A stretch of DNA of 37,977 bases from an uncultured Alistipes sp. GTDB lineage: Bacteria; Bacteroidota; Bacteroidia; Bacteroidales; Rikenellaceae. Positions 25,881 to 33,859 of this stretch are shown here, piece after piece (position 1 is the first letter of the stretch; each line of letters starts with the position of its first letter). The notes under the pieces are model-generated. The model did not search any database and was not told the origin of the DNA. It saw only the letters and a list, made by a program, of their open reading frames with translations. A program made the translations under genes and the position numbers. The stretch is from contig UQYM01000026.1 of NCBI GenBank assembly GCA_900545315.1, positions 1 through 37,977 of the forward strand. The letters run 5' to 3'.

Positions 25881-27692
25881 TTAACGGAGCTCCCGAACAC
25901 CACCGCGATCGGCCGAGGTAACCAGACTGGCGTATGCTTTCAGTGCCTTGCTGATGACCCGATCTCGTCCGATGGGTTCGAAATGCGTCGTCTCTTCACG
26001 GCGCCGTTTCAACTCCTCGTCAGGGATACTAATTCGGATCGCTCGGTTCGGAATGTCGATCAAAATAGGGTCTCCGTCCCGAATCAACGCAATGTTGCCG
26101 CCTGCGGCCGCTTCGGGCGAAACGTGTCCGATCGAAAGTCCCGAGGTGCCTCCCGAAAAACGTCCGTCGGTAACCAAGGCACACTGTTTGTCGATCTTCA
26201 TGCTCTTGAGGTACGAAGTGGGGTAGAGCATCTCCTGCATTCCTGGACCGCCTTTGGGCCCTTCGTAGCGGATGATGACCACATCTCCCGCTTGAACTTT
26301 TCCTCCGAGAATGCCGTCACAAGCCGCCTCCTGCGATTCGAATACGCGGGCAGTACCTTCGAAGCGGAGAATTGACGGATCTACGCCGGCCGTTTTGACA
26401 ATGCAACCATCTTCGGCTAAATTGCCGAACAGTACGGCCAGCCCACCATCTTTCAGATAGGGGTGAGCCACATCTCGAATACAGCCTTCCGTACGGTCGG
26501 TGTCGGCTTCGGCGTACGTGTTGTGCTGAGAGCCGAGTTTGAGGTTGAATACTCCGCCCGGAGCAATCAGGGCTCGCTGTTTGGCTTCGGCACTGGCTGT
26601 CGGGGAGAGAATGTCGTTTTCGGCAATGGCACTCTTCAGATTGGGGTAGTCCACGCGATGTACGGTCGTATCGAGCAGACCGGCCCGATTCAACTCTCCG
26701 AGAATGGCCATAATTCCTCCGGCCCGGTTGACATCTTCAATGTGGTAGTGCGAGTTGGGCGCCACCTTGCAGATCACTGGAATCCGACGGGAGAGCATGT
26801 CGATATCTTTCATGGTGAAATCGACTCCGGCCTCCTGGGCAACGGCTAACAGGTGTAGTACCGTATTGGAAGAGCCTCCCATCGCAATGTCCATTGACAT
26901 GGCATTGAGAAAGGCTGCACGTGTTGCAATGGAACGGGGCAACACCGCATCGTTATCGTGGAAATAGTATTCGTTTGCGTTTTTGACGATTAGTTTGGCC
27001 GCCTTGCGAAACAGTTCAGTGCGGGCGGCATGGGTAGCCAGAATGGTCCCGTTTCCCGGCAGCGACAGACCGAGCGCTTCGGTCAGACAGTTCATCGAGT
27101 TGGCGGTGAACATGCCCGAGCAGGAGCCGCAAGTGGGGCAGGCTGCATGTTCTACCTGACTTAAGGTCTCTTCAGAAACCGTTTCATCGGCCCCTTTGAC
27201 CATCGCGTCGATCAGGTCGCAGGCTTTGCCGGCTGCCCGGCCGGCCTCCATCGGCCCCCCAGAAACAAAAACAGTAGGAATGTTGAGCCGCATGGTGGCC
27301 ATCAGCATTCCCGGCGTAATTTTATCGCAGTTGGAGATGCAGATCATTGCATCGACCTTGTGTGCGTTGCACATATACTCGACACTGTCTGCAATCAGAT
27401 CGCGTGATGGGAGCGAGTAGAGCATGCCGTCATGGCCCATGGCAATGCCGTCGTCGATGGCGATCGTATTGAATTCGGCAGCGAAGCACCCCTCTTCAGC
27501 AATCCACTGTTTAATCTGTTGACCGATCTCGTGCAGGTGAACGTGTCCCGGTACGAATTGGGTGAAAGAGTTGACAATCGCAATGACCGGACGACCCATC
27601 TGTTCATCCTTCATGCCATTTGCCCTCCATAGGCTGCGAGCGCCTGCCATGCGGCGCCCCTGAGTGGTTATATTACTTCTGAGTGGTTTCAT
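25881..27692 (-). CDS. ilvD: Dihydroxy-acid dehydratase
   Basis: This is a 603-aa iron-sulfur enzyme that dehydrates the dihydroxy acids to the 2-oxo acids of valine and isoleucine. The frame runs 13 codons further upstream, but the family N-terminus MKPLRSNITTQGRRMAGARS starts at ATG 27692. The cluster-binding cysteines are in SNCDKITPG (C122) and CPTCGSCSGMFTANSMNC (about 185-202). The C-terminal LSIGHVSPEAAAGG segment is also typical. It is the first gene of the minus-strand ilv cluster. Confidence 0.97.
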   Translation of the reverse strand: MKPLRSNITTQGRRMAGARSLWRANGMKDEQMGRPVIAIVNSFTQFVPGHVHLHEIGQQIKQWIAEEGCFAAEFNTIAIDDGIAMGHDGMLYSLPSRDLIADSVEYMCNAHKVDAMICISNCDKITPGMLMATMRLNIPTVFVSGGPMEAGRAAGKACDLIDAMVKGADETVSEETLSQVEHAACPTCGSCSGMFTANSMNCLTEALGLSLPGNGTILATHAARTELFRKAAKLIVKNANEYYFHDNDAVLPRSIATRAAFLNAMSMDIAMGGSSNTVLHLLAVAQEAGVDFTMKDIDMLSRRIPVICKVAPNSHYHIEDVNRAGGIMAILGELNRAGLLDTTVHRVDYPNLKSAIAENDILSPTASAEAKQRALIAPGGVFNLKLGSQHNTYAEADTDRTEGCIRDVAHPYLKDGGLAVLFGNLAEDGCIVKTAGVDPSILRFEGTARVFESQEAACDGILGGKVQAGDVVIIRYEGPKGGPGMQEMLYPTSYLKSMKIDKQCALVTDGRFSGGTSGLSIGHVSPEAAAGGNIALIRDGDPILIDIPNRAIRISIPDEELKRRREETTHFEPIGRDRVISKALKAYASLVTSADRGGVRELR

Positions 27693-28033
27693 AAACTTTT
27701 GTTTCAGTGTACTACAAAATAAATCGGACAACGTTCAGAACGAATACTCTTTTTTGAACTCTTTATGATGTCCAATGTCTATTTTTAGTGTATTATATAT
27801 TTATAATCAGTTTATTGTATGTTTTTATTCTACTATGACAAATCTCTGGTCGAAGTTTGTTAAATTTATATTGAAAAATTTCATTCAAGATACGAATTTT
27901 TGGGCTGAAAAACTAAAGAACGGCCTCTTTCGTTTGAATTGTGTTCTTTCGAGAAAGTTATTGTTGGAAAATAGAATCAACGGGGTGATAAAAATTCCGA
28001 ATTGAAAGATGCGGGTTTGCAGGGATCCTGCTT

Positions 28034-28062
28034 TTGAAATGGGCGCACTTTATGTACCTTTG
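28034..28062 (+). promoter_or_regulatory. nadC promoter
   Basis: TTG (28034-28036), 18 bases, then TACCTTTG (28055-28062) is a good Bacteroidota promoter. The leader to ATG 28107 would be about 38 bases. Confidence 0.7.
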
Positions 28063-28084
28063 TGGACGAAAATTAAGTGAAAAA

Positions 28085-28100
28085 CGGAGGCCCTCCTCCG
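28085..28100 (+). promoter_or_regulatory. Leader hairpin before nadC hiding a GGAGG sequence
   Basis: CGGAGG (28085-28090) pairs perfectly with CCTCCG (28095-28100) around a CCCT loop, within the predicted nadC leader. GGAGG would be a strong ribosome-binding sequence but is paired and about 16 bases from the start. A translational switch is possible but unproven. Confidence 0.35.
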
Positions 28101-28106
28101 CAAAAA

Positions 28107-28967
28107 ATGAGCATTATGAAAAAAGAGTATATTCCATTTGTGGATGATCTGATCGAATTGGCCATCCGCGAAGATATCGGAGATGGTGACCACTCGTCTC
28201 TCTCCTGCATTCCACACGATGAACGCGGACGCATGAAACTGTTGGTAAAACAGGAGGGAATCCTCGCCGGTGTCGAGGTGGCTCAACGCGTCTTCAAACG
28301 TCTTGATCCTGACGTAAAATTTGAACAGCTGATCGACGATGGCGCCCGTATCAAACCGGGTGATATTGCCTTTTATGTCGAAGGCCGGCTGATCTCGTTG
28401 CTGCAGGCAGAGCGTATCGTGCTCAACATCATGCAGCGTATGAGCGGCGTGGCAACTCAAACCGCCGTATATGTCAAGGAGCTCGAAGGACTGAAAACTA
28501 AGGTGCTCGATACCCGTAAAACCACACCGGGAATGCGTGTGTTGGACAAAATGGCGGTCAAGCTCGGTGGTGGAGAGAATCACCGCATGGGACTCTTCGA
28601 TATGGTTATTCTCAAAGATAACCACATCGATTTTGCTGGGGGTATTCTCAAAGCGATCCCCCGTGTGCGCGAATACCTGAAAGCAAAAGGTAAAAATATT
28701 CCGATCGAGGTGGAGGTGCGTTCGCTGGATGATATTCGGGATGTCTTTGCTGCTGGAGGATGCGATCGGATCATGCTCGACAACTTTACCCCGGAGATGA
28801 CGCGTGAAGCGGTCAAATTGATCGACGGACGGATCGAAACCGAATCCTCGGGTGGCATCACGTTGAAAAATCTGCGTGAATATGCCGAGTGCGGGGTGGA
28901 TTACATCTCGGTTGGGGCATTGACCCACCAGATCAAGAGTCTGGACTTGAGTCTGAAGGCTTGTTAA
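28107..28967 (+). CDS. nadC: Nicotinate-nucleotide diphosphorylase (quinolinate phosphoribosyltransferase)
   Basis: This is a 286-aa protein counted from ATG 28107. A second ATG at 28116 is equally possible, and an upstream GTG at 28077 lies in the leader hairpin region and is unlikely. It converts quinolinate and PRPP to nicotinate mononucleotide in de novo NAD synthesis. The conserved core RKTTPGMRVLDKMAVKLGGG, then NHRMGLFDMVILKDNHI, carries the substrate and phosphate-binding residues. ESSGGITLKNL and GVDYISVGALTH are the C-terminal barrel loops. The DPP IV gene follows after 38 bases and is probably cotranscribed. nadA and nadB are not in the window. Confidence 0.96.
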   Translation: MSIMKKEYIPFVDDLIELAIREDIGDGDHSSLSCIPHDERGRMKLLVKQEGILAGVEVAQRVFKRLDPDVKFEQLIDDGARIKPGDIAFYVEGRLISLLQAERIVLNIMQRMSGVATQTAVYVKELEGLKTKVLDTRKTTPGMRVLDKMAVKLGGGENHRMGLFDMVILKDNHIDFAGGILKAIPRVREYLKAKGKNIPIEVEVRSLDDIRDVFAAGGCDRIMLDNFTPEMTREAVKLIDGRIETESSGGITLKNLREYAECGVDYISVGALTHQIKSLDLSLKAC

Positions 28968-29005
28968 GGCACGCGTAGTTTGTGAACGAATAGAGACGGA
29001 TAGCG

Positions 29006-31192
29006 ATGAACATAAAAACGATAGTGATGGCAGGGATTCTTTCATCGGTAGCTGTGGGCCCGACTGTGGGGGCTGAATCCGGTCAGGGAGCGTTTGATTA
29101 CGAGGAGATGAAACAGGGGTTGTTTACTCCCCGAACCGTACAGGGGGTGCGCAGCCTGAATGACGGCGAACACTATACGACAATGAGTGATGGCCGAATC
29201 CTGGCATTCAGTTACCAAACCGGTGAACAGACCGATGTGGTTTTTGACAGCAAAAGTCAACAACCCGAGCTGAAATTCTCGGACTATACCTTCAGCTCCG
29301 ATGAGCGTCGGATTCTGTTGACCACGGAGGTGCATCCGATCTATCGTCGTTCGTTCACGGCGGAGTATTGGATCTACGATCGAGATACCAAAACATTGAT
29401 TCCGCTCTCGAAAAATGGTCCGCAGCAGGTGGCACAATTTTCGCCCGATGCAACTCGGGTGGCCTTTGTGCGCAATAATAACCTTTTTGTTGTGGATTTG
29501 GCTTCGGGCGAAGAGTCGCAGTTGACGACGGATGGTCAGCTCAACCATATTATTAATGGTATCCCGGATTGGGTCTATGAAGAGGAGTTCGGTTTTTCGC
29601 GCGCCTTTGAATGGTCTCCCGATGGCCAGAATATCGCCTGGATGCGCTTCGATGAGAGTCGGGTCAAAGAGTATAACATGAACCGATTCAACGGAAAGCT
29701 CTATCCGGAAAATTACACCTTTAAATACCCCAAAGCCGGAGAGCAGAACTCTATCGTCGAGGTCTATAACTACAATTTCAAGACGGGGCGTCGTAGCCGT
29801 ATCGATGTGGGGCCGGAGACCGACCAGTATATCTCCCGCATCAAATGGACGCCGAAAAACGGCCTGTTGGCTTACCGCTTGAACCGTCCGCAGAACCATT
29901 TCGAACTGTTGCTGGCGGATGCGGCTGCACTCTCCGCTGAGCGTGCTGCGTCGGAGCAGGTTCCAACACGTGTTATTTACGATGAGCAGGATCCCCGTTA
30001 TGTGGAGCGTGTGGATGATCAATGTGTCACGTTCCTGCCCGACGGTGACCGTTTTGTCGTGCGCAGCGAAAAAGAGGGCTATACCCAGCTGTATCTGTAC
30101 AGCATCGCGAAAGGATTTCTGAATCGGATCACCTCCGGTGAGTGGGAGGTGACGGAGCTGGTTGGCATCGAAGGTGATAAGGTTTATTACATTTCGACCG
30201 AAAGCTCACCGCTCAATCGGGATCTGTTCAGCATCAAACTCAACGGCAAAGATAAAAAACGGTTGACCGGCGGGGATGGTACCTATTCGATCGCACCGTC
30301 ACGCGGATTCCGCTATTTTATCAGCTATTTTTCCAATGTCAATACCCCAAATCGGGTGACTCTGCATCAGGCTGACGGCAAATTGGTGCGTGTCTTGGAG
30401 GAGAACACCGAGTTGAAGGAGCGATTGGCTGAACTGAAGGTGCCGGTCAAAGAGTTCTTTACGTTCCGTACACCGGAAGGAACCGAACTCAACGGTTATA
30501 TGATCCGTCCGAACGATTTCGACTCGACTCGAACCTATCCGCTCTTTATGGTGCAATATAGCGGTCCCGGCTCACAGCGGGTTGCCGACAGCTGGAGTAT
30601 GGCTTGGGAGGATGTGCTCGTACAGCAGGGCTATATCGTAGCCTGTGTGGATGGACGGGGAACCGGTTGTCGTGGCTCTGAATTCAAAAAGTGCACTTAC
30701 AAACAACTCGGTAAATATGAGGTAGAGGATCAGATCTATGCTGCACGCTATTTGGGATCGTTGCCTTATATTGATGCCAATCGGATTGGAATTTTCGGTT
30801 GGAGTTACGGCGGGTTCATGGCGTTGAATTGCATCCTCAAAGGAAACGATGTATTCAAAATGGCTATTGCAGTGGCGCCTGTAACCTCGTGGCGTTTCTA
30901 TGATACGATCTATACCGAAATCTATAACGGTGATCCGAATGAGAATCCGTCCGGATATGACGATAACTCACCGATCCATTTTGCAGACCGTCTCAAGGGT
31001 AAATTGTTGATTGCTCACGGTACGGCCGATGACAATGTACATATTCAGAATACCTATGAAATGGTAGCACGTCTGGTGGAACACGACAAACCGTTCGAGA
31101 TGTATATCTATCCCGATCGCAACCACCCCATGGGTAATTATCGTAACCACCTGATGGAGCGTTGTATAGAATTTGTACATCGCAATCTTTAA
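29006..31192 (+). CDS. Dipeptidyl peptidase IV, S9 family serine protease
   Basis: This 728-aa protein has a signal peptide (about 1-23, ending VGA), so it is exported, probably to the periplasm or cell surface. The N-terminal beta-propeller (about 40-470) contains DWVYEEEF with the Glu-Glu pair (E192, E193) that anchors the substrate amino terminus. The C-terminal alpha/beta hydrolase has GWSYGGF with nucleophile S600, D675 (HGTADDNVH) and H707 (DRNHPMG). The 32-residue Asp-His spacing matches human DPP IV. It removes X-Pro or X-Ala dipeptides from peptides, consistent with protein-degrading Bacteroidales. It lies 38 bases after nadC. Confidence 0.95.
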   Translation: MNIKTIVMAGILSSVAVGPTVGAESGQGAFDYEEMKQGLFTPRTVQGVRSLNDGEHYTTMSDGRILAFSYQTGEQTDVVFDSKSQQPELKFSDYTFSSDERRILLTTEVHPIYRRSFTAEYWIYDRDTKTLIPLSKNGPQQVAQFSPDATRVAFVRNNNLFVVDLASGEESQLTTDGQLNHIINGIPDWVYEEEFGFSRAFEWSPDGQNIAWMRFDESRVKEYNMNRFNGKLYPENYTFKYPKAGEQNSIVEVYNYNFKTGRRSRIDVGPETDQYISRIKWTPKNGLLAYRLNRPQNHFELLLADAAALSAERAASEQVPTRVIYDEQDPRYVERVDDQCVTFLPDGDRFVVRSEKEGYTQLYLYSIAKGFLNRITSGEWEVTELVGIEGDKVYYISTESSPLNRDLFSIKLNGKDKKRLTGGDGTYSIAPSRGFRYFISYFSNVNTPNRVTLHQADGKLVRVLEENTELKERLAELKVPVKEFFTFRTPEGTELNGYMIRPNDFDSTRTYPLFMVQYSGPGSQRVADSWSMAWEDVLVQQGYIVACVDGRGTGCRGSEFKKCTYKQLGKYEVEDQIYAARYLGSLPYIDANRIGIFGWSYGGFMALNCILKGNDVFKMAIAVAPVTSWRFYDTIYTEIYNGDPNENPSGYDDNSPIHFADRLKGKLLIAHGTADDNVHIQNTYEMVARLVEHDKPFEMYIYPDRNHPMGNYRNHLMERCIEFVHRNL

Positions 31193-31431
31193 TAGGGTCA
31201 GGGCTGCTCTTTGATCGGTCTGGCCGTATTTTTGTTACACCATCTGGCGATTCTCTTATTGTTCGCAGATCGAGTTCCGTGAGATGGTTGTCATGCAATT
31301 GTCGCCAGGCGGGAACGGGGCCAGGAATGAGGGAAAAGAGATACGATCGTGGATCGCAGAGAAGACTCAATAGAGAGCGCTGCGCCTGCAGGTCAATAAA
31401 AAGATGTTTCACCTTTTAAACCGGAGTGTAT

Positions 31432-31767
31432 ATGGAATTTTTGATGGAGAATCATCTGTTGGGGTTGGTGATAGGTATTGCCACATTCCTGATTATTGGT
31501 CTGTTTCATCCGGTAGTCATTAAAGCCGAGTATTATTGGGGAACCGGATGCTGGTGGATCTTCCTGATATTGGGTGTCGCCGGAATCATCTGGTCGCTCT
31601 GTACGGAGAATGTGTTGATTGCTGCGTTGAGTGGCGTATTTGCTTTCTCCTCGTTTTGGACCATCAAAGAGCTGTTCGACCAACGTAAACGGGTCCAAAA
31701 GGGGTGGTTCCCCGCCAATCCGAAGCGTAAACCCAAAGCGCAAGCCAACGATCGAACGAACAGATAG
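31432..31767 (+). CDS. DUF4491 family membrane protein
   Basis: This is a 111-aa protein from ATG 31432, the start that matches the family N-terminus MEFLMENHLLGLVIGIATFL; a GTG six bases upstream is less likely. There are three membrane segments: about residues 8-25, 38-57 (GCWWIFLILGVAGIIWSLCT) and 60-78. FHPVVIKAEYYWG lies between the first two. A basic tail ends ...GWFPANPKRKPKAQAND. DUF4491 is restricted to Bacteroidota as far as I know and has no assigned function. It stands alone between the DPP IV gene and a long gap. Confidence 0.88.
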   Translation: MEFLMENHLLGLVIGIATFLIIGLFHPVVIKAEYYWGTGCWWIFLILGVAGIIWSLCTENVLIAALSGVFAFSSFWTIKELFDQRKRVQKGWFPANPKRKPKAQANDRTNR

Positions 31768-32205
31768 TCTGTTGAGCGAGTGAGGGGTTGAGGACGAGAA
31801 GGTGCAAGAAAGAGAAGTGAGAAAGTGAAAGAGAAGTTGGGGTTGCCTCTCGCAAGTCGAGGCGGTTTGACTGATACCGTAGGAAAAGCGGTTGCGCTCT
31901 GGGAGGCTAAATGCTCTTTCTTGTTATACTCTTTGAAAGGAGCCAGCTGATTGTGTCGGCAAAGTTTTAGTTCACAGAACGGATTTATATTGTTTTAACC
32001 GAAGGTAAATGCATTGGTGTGTGTTTGCCTTTGTTGTTTTTAAGGGGTGGTAGTGAGCGACGACAGGTGAGATTGTCTGTATTGGCTGCGGTTTGACGCA
32101 GCAAGCTCTTTTTTGGCCGCCGCGGTTCTGATGTGGTGATAAAAAACAGGTCGGGCACCCTCCACCTCAAAAGAAGGGCGCCCGACCTGCTGCTGTTTCG
32201 AAGAT
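31768..32205. other. Intergenic region between the DUF4491 and sod genes
   Basis: No gene is supported in these 438 bases. The left part is a purine-rich stretch (31790-31840, GAGAA-type runs). The right end holds the sod terminator. The short frames present have no recognisable domains. Confidence 0.5.
32141..32189 (-). terminator. Superoxide dismutase terminator
   Basis: CAGGTCGGGC and GCCCGACCTG pair perfectly, with an inner CCCT/AGGG extension past one mismatch. On the minus strand the stem runs into TTTTTT (32141-32146), 16 bases past the sod stop. It is a strong intrinsic terminator. Confidence 0.92.
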
Positions 32206-32790
32206 CTATTTTTCTGTATAACGCTGTTCAACCACTTTCCAATTCACCAGTTCCCAGAAGTTTTTGATGAATTCGGGACGACTGTTCCGGTAGTCGATGT
32301 AGTAGGCGTGTTCCCAAACATCGATGCAGAGCAGCGGTGTCAGCCCCTTTTTCAAAGGGTTGCCGGCATTGGGCTCTGCAATAATCGAGAGTTTGCCTGC
32401 TTTGTCGGAACAGAGCCATACCCAACCGGAGCCAAAGAGCGAGGTGGCAGCTTTGCCAAATTGCTCTTTGAAGGCCTCCAAGGAGCCGAAATCACGGTCA
32501 ATGGCCGCAGCTAATGCGCCGGTCGGAGCCCCCTGTGAAGTGGGGGTGAGGCTGTTGAAGAAAAAGATGTGGTTCCAGGCTTGTGCCCCGTTGTTGAATA
32601 TGGGACCTTCCGCCTTAACGCAAATCTCTTCGAGCGGCATCTCTGCAAACGGAGTACCGACAATCAGGTTGTTGAGGTTGTCGATATAGGTTTTCAGGTG
32701 TTTGCCATAGTGGTATTCAAACGTTTCGCGGCTCATGTGCGGAGCAAGTGCCTCCATCTCGTAGGGAAGCGTCGGTAAACTGTGTGTCAT
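32206..32790 (-). CDS. sodB: Superoxide dismutase, Fe-type or cambialistic
   Basis: This is a 194-aa enzyme counted from ATG 32790, which gives the standard N-terminus MTHSLPTLPYEMEAL; upstream ATGs at 32796 and 32829 would add residues not expected in this cytoplasmic family. Metal ligands are H27, H74, D157 and H161 (DVWEHAYY). Q70 in NNGAQAWNH lies where iron and cambialistic enzymes keep the second-sphere glutamine, unlike the GGGH of manganese enzymes. It converts superoxide to peroxide and oxygen, a common aerotolerance enzyme in Bacteroidales. It is a single-gene unit with a strong terminator, divergent from the arginine operon. Confidence 0.95.
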   Translation of the reverse strand: MTHSLPTLPYEMEALAPHMSRETFEYHYGKHLKTYIDNLNNLIVGTPFAEMPLEEICVKAEGPIFNNGAQAWNHIFFFNSLTPTSQGAPTGALAAAIDRDFGSLEAFKEQFGKAATSLFGSGWVWLCSDKAGKLSIIAEPNAGNPLKKGLTPLLCIDVWEHAYYIDYRNSRPEFIKNFWELVNWKVVEQRYTEK

Positions 32791-33075
32791 GATCATCAAA
32801 GTATGGATGGTTAATAAAAGTGTCTGCATAGCAATAAAAATGAATAATATTGATTAAATCTTGTCCGTATGCATAGCCCGCATCGCCTACAATACGGGTT
32901 CAATGCCTAAAAGCAATGTAAATGAATAAAGTACAATTCCCATACCACGTTTACAAGATATAACTTTATATCTGGAATTCGGGAAAAATTGCGTTAAAAA
33001 ATCCGTTCAAAGGGTTGAAATTGTATAAATTGCAAATTAGCTCAGTTTTTTAGAATACACTCGCCGATTTTTTCA

Positions 33076-33083
33076 TACTTTTG
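33076..33083 (+). promoter_or_regulatory. Candidate -7 element of the arginine operon
   Basis: TACTTTTG matches TAnnTTTG exactly and lies 82 bases before the first ATG of the operon. The expected TTG about 20 bases upstream is missing (only a T-rich TTTTTTAG), so an activator may be needed or the call may be wrong. Confidence 0.4.
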
Positions 33084-33099
33084 CATCTCGTATCGATCT

Positions 33100-33113
33100 C
33101 GACGGGGCCGTCG
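33100..33113 (+). promoter_or_regulatory. GC-rich palindrome in the arginine operon leader
   Basis: CGACGG and CCGTCG flank GG, with weaker outer pairing (CGAT and ATCG). It lies in the predicted leader, 52 bases before the first start codon. It could be an RNA hairpin or an operator. Confidence 0.35.
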
Positions 33114-33165
33114 TAAATCGGTACGTCAAACAATTTCGTCGTTTAAAATTAGAGTGTTAGAAAGA

Positions 33166-33747
33166 ATGAGTATCGAAGATTTCAATGTGATGGTAGCCAC
33201 AGAGGAGCACACTCCCTTTGCAAAGGCTATCTGCGATGAAATGGCTGAATCCGCCAAAGCCCGCGGTACGGGTATTGCCAAACGTACTCCTGAGTATGTG
33301 GCTGACAAAATGCGTGCCGGCAAAGCGGTGATCGCCTTTCACAAAGACGGAACATGGGCTGGTTTCAGCTACATCGAATCCTGGGGACATGGTGACTATG
33401 TTGCCAACTCGGGTCTGATTATCAACCCCAAATTCCGTAAATTGGGTCTGGCCAAGGCCATCAAAACTGCGACCTTCTTCCTGTCGCTGAAGATGTTCAA
33501 GGGTGCCAAACTGTTCGGTTTGACCACCGGCCTGGCTGTCATGAAGATCAACAATGAACTGGGTTACCACCCCGTAACGTTCTCGGAATTGACCGATGAC
33601 GATCAGTTCTGGAAAGGTTGCGAGAGTTGCGTGAATTATCCTATCCTGCAAAGCAAACAACGACGAAATTGCCTCTGCACAGCTATGCTTTTTGATCCCG
33701 CTCACGATGAGGTGAAGGTGCCAAAACCTGATATGGCAGGCCTGTAA
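33166..33747 (+). CDS. GNAT family acyltransferase heading the arginine operon (probable N-acyl-glutamate synthase)
   Basis: This is a 193-aa protein from ATG 33166; the frame extends to a GTG at 33154. The GNAT acyl-CoA-binding segment is ANSGLIINPKFRKLGLAKAI (80-99), containing the R-K-L-G-L-A version of the Q/RxxGxG/A loop. Four cysteines near the C-terminus (C152, C155, C169, C171; CxxC and CxC) could hold a metal. It is the first gene before argG, argC, argD and argB, and no classical argA or argJ is in view. I therefore infer that it makes N-acetyl- or N-succinyl-glutamate, the first step of the pathway. Bacteroides fragilis is known to use succinylated intermediates at the transcarbamylase step, so succinyl-CoA is a serious candidate donor. 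Confidence 0.8.
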   Translation: MSIEDFNVMVATEEHTPFAKAICDEMAESAKARGTGIAKRTPEYVADKMRAGKAVIAFHKDGTWAGFSYIESWGHGDYVANSGLIINPKFRKLGLAKAIKTATFFLSLKMFKGAKLFGLTTGLAVMKINNELGYHPVTFSELTDDDQFWKGCESCVNYPILQSKQRRNCLCTAMLFDPAHDEVKVPKPDMAGL

Positions 33748-33859
33748 TCACTTCATGGTGGGATTCGAATCGACACAGATTTCGTAAGCGAGCTGTAAGA
33801 AGAGGACCTCATTCAAAAAAATTAAGCAGGATAAGTACAATTCAAAAAAACTCAGTACA

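Larger units (their letters stand above)
27693..28106. other. Divergent intergenic region between ilvD and nadC
   Basis: These 414 bases are AT-rich in the middle and hold no supported gene. The right side contains the nadC promoter and leader hairpin. Near ilvD, a small palindrome CGTTC-A-GAACG lies at 27732-27742. No T-box or leader peptide for ilvD was recognised. Confidence 0.5.
32791..33165. other. Divergent intergenic region between sod and the arginine operon
   Basis: No gene is supported. The region contains a -7 box for the arginine operon (33076-33083), a leader palindrome (33100-33113) and two sites resembling arginine-repressor boxes (32839-32856 and 32921-32939). No clear sod promoter was placed. 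Confidence 0.5.

Noticed and set aside
28050..29045. Long minus-strand open frame (331 codons) opposite nadC
   Set aside because: nadC on the plus strand has all family motifs. The antisense frame has no recognisable domain and arises from the codon pattern of the real gene.
29042..30022. Long minus-strand open frame (326 codons) opposite the DPP IV gene
   Set aside because: It is a shadow of the beta-propeller coding sequence, without domains, signal or a sensible promoter.
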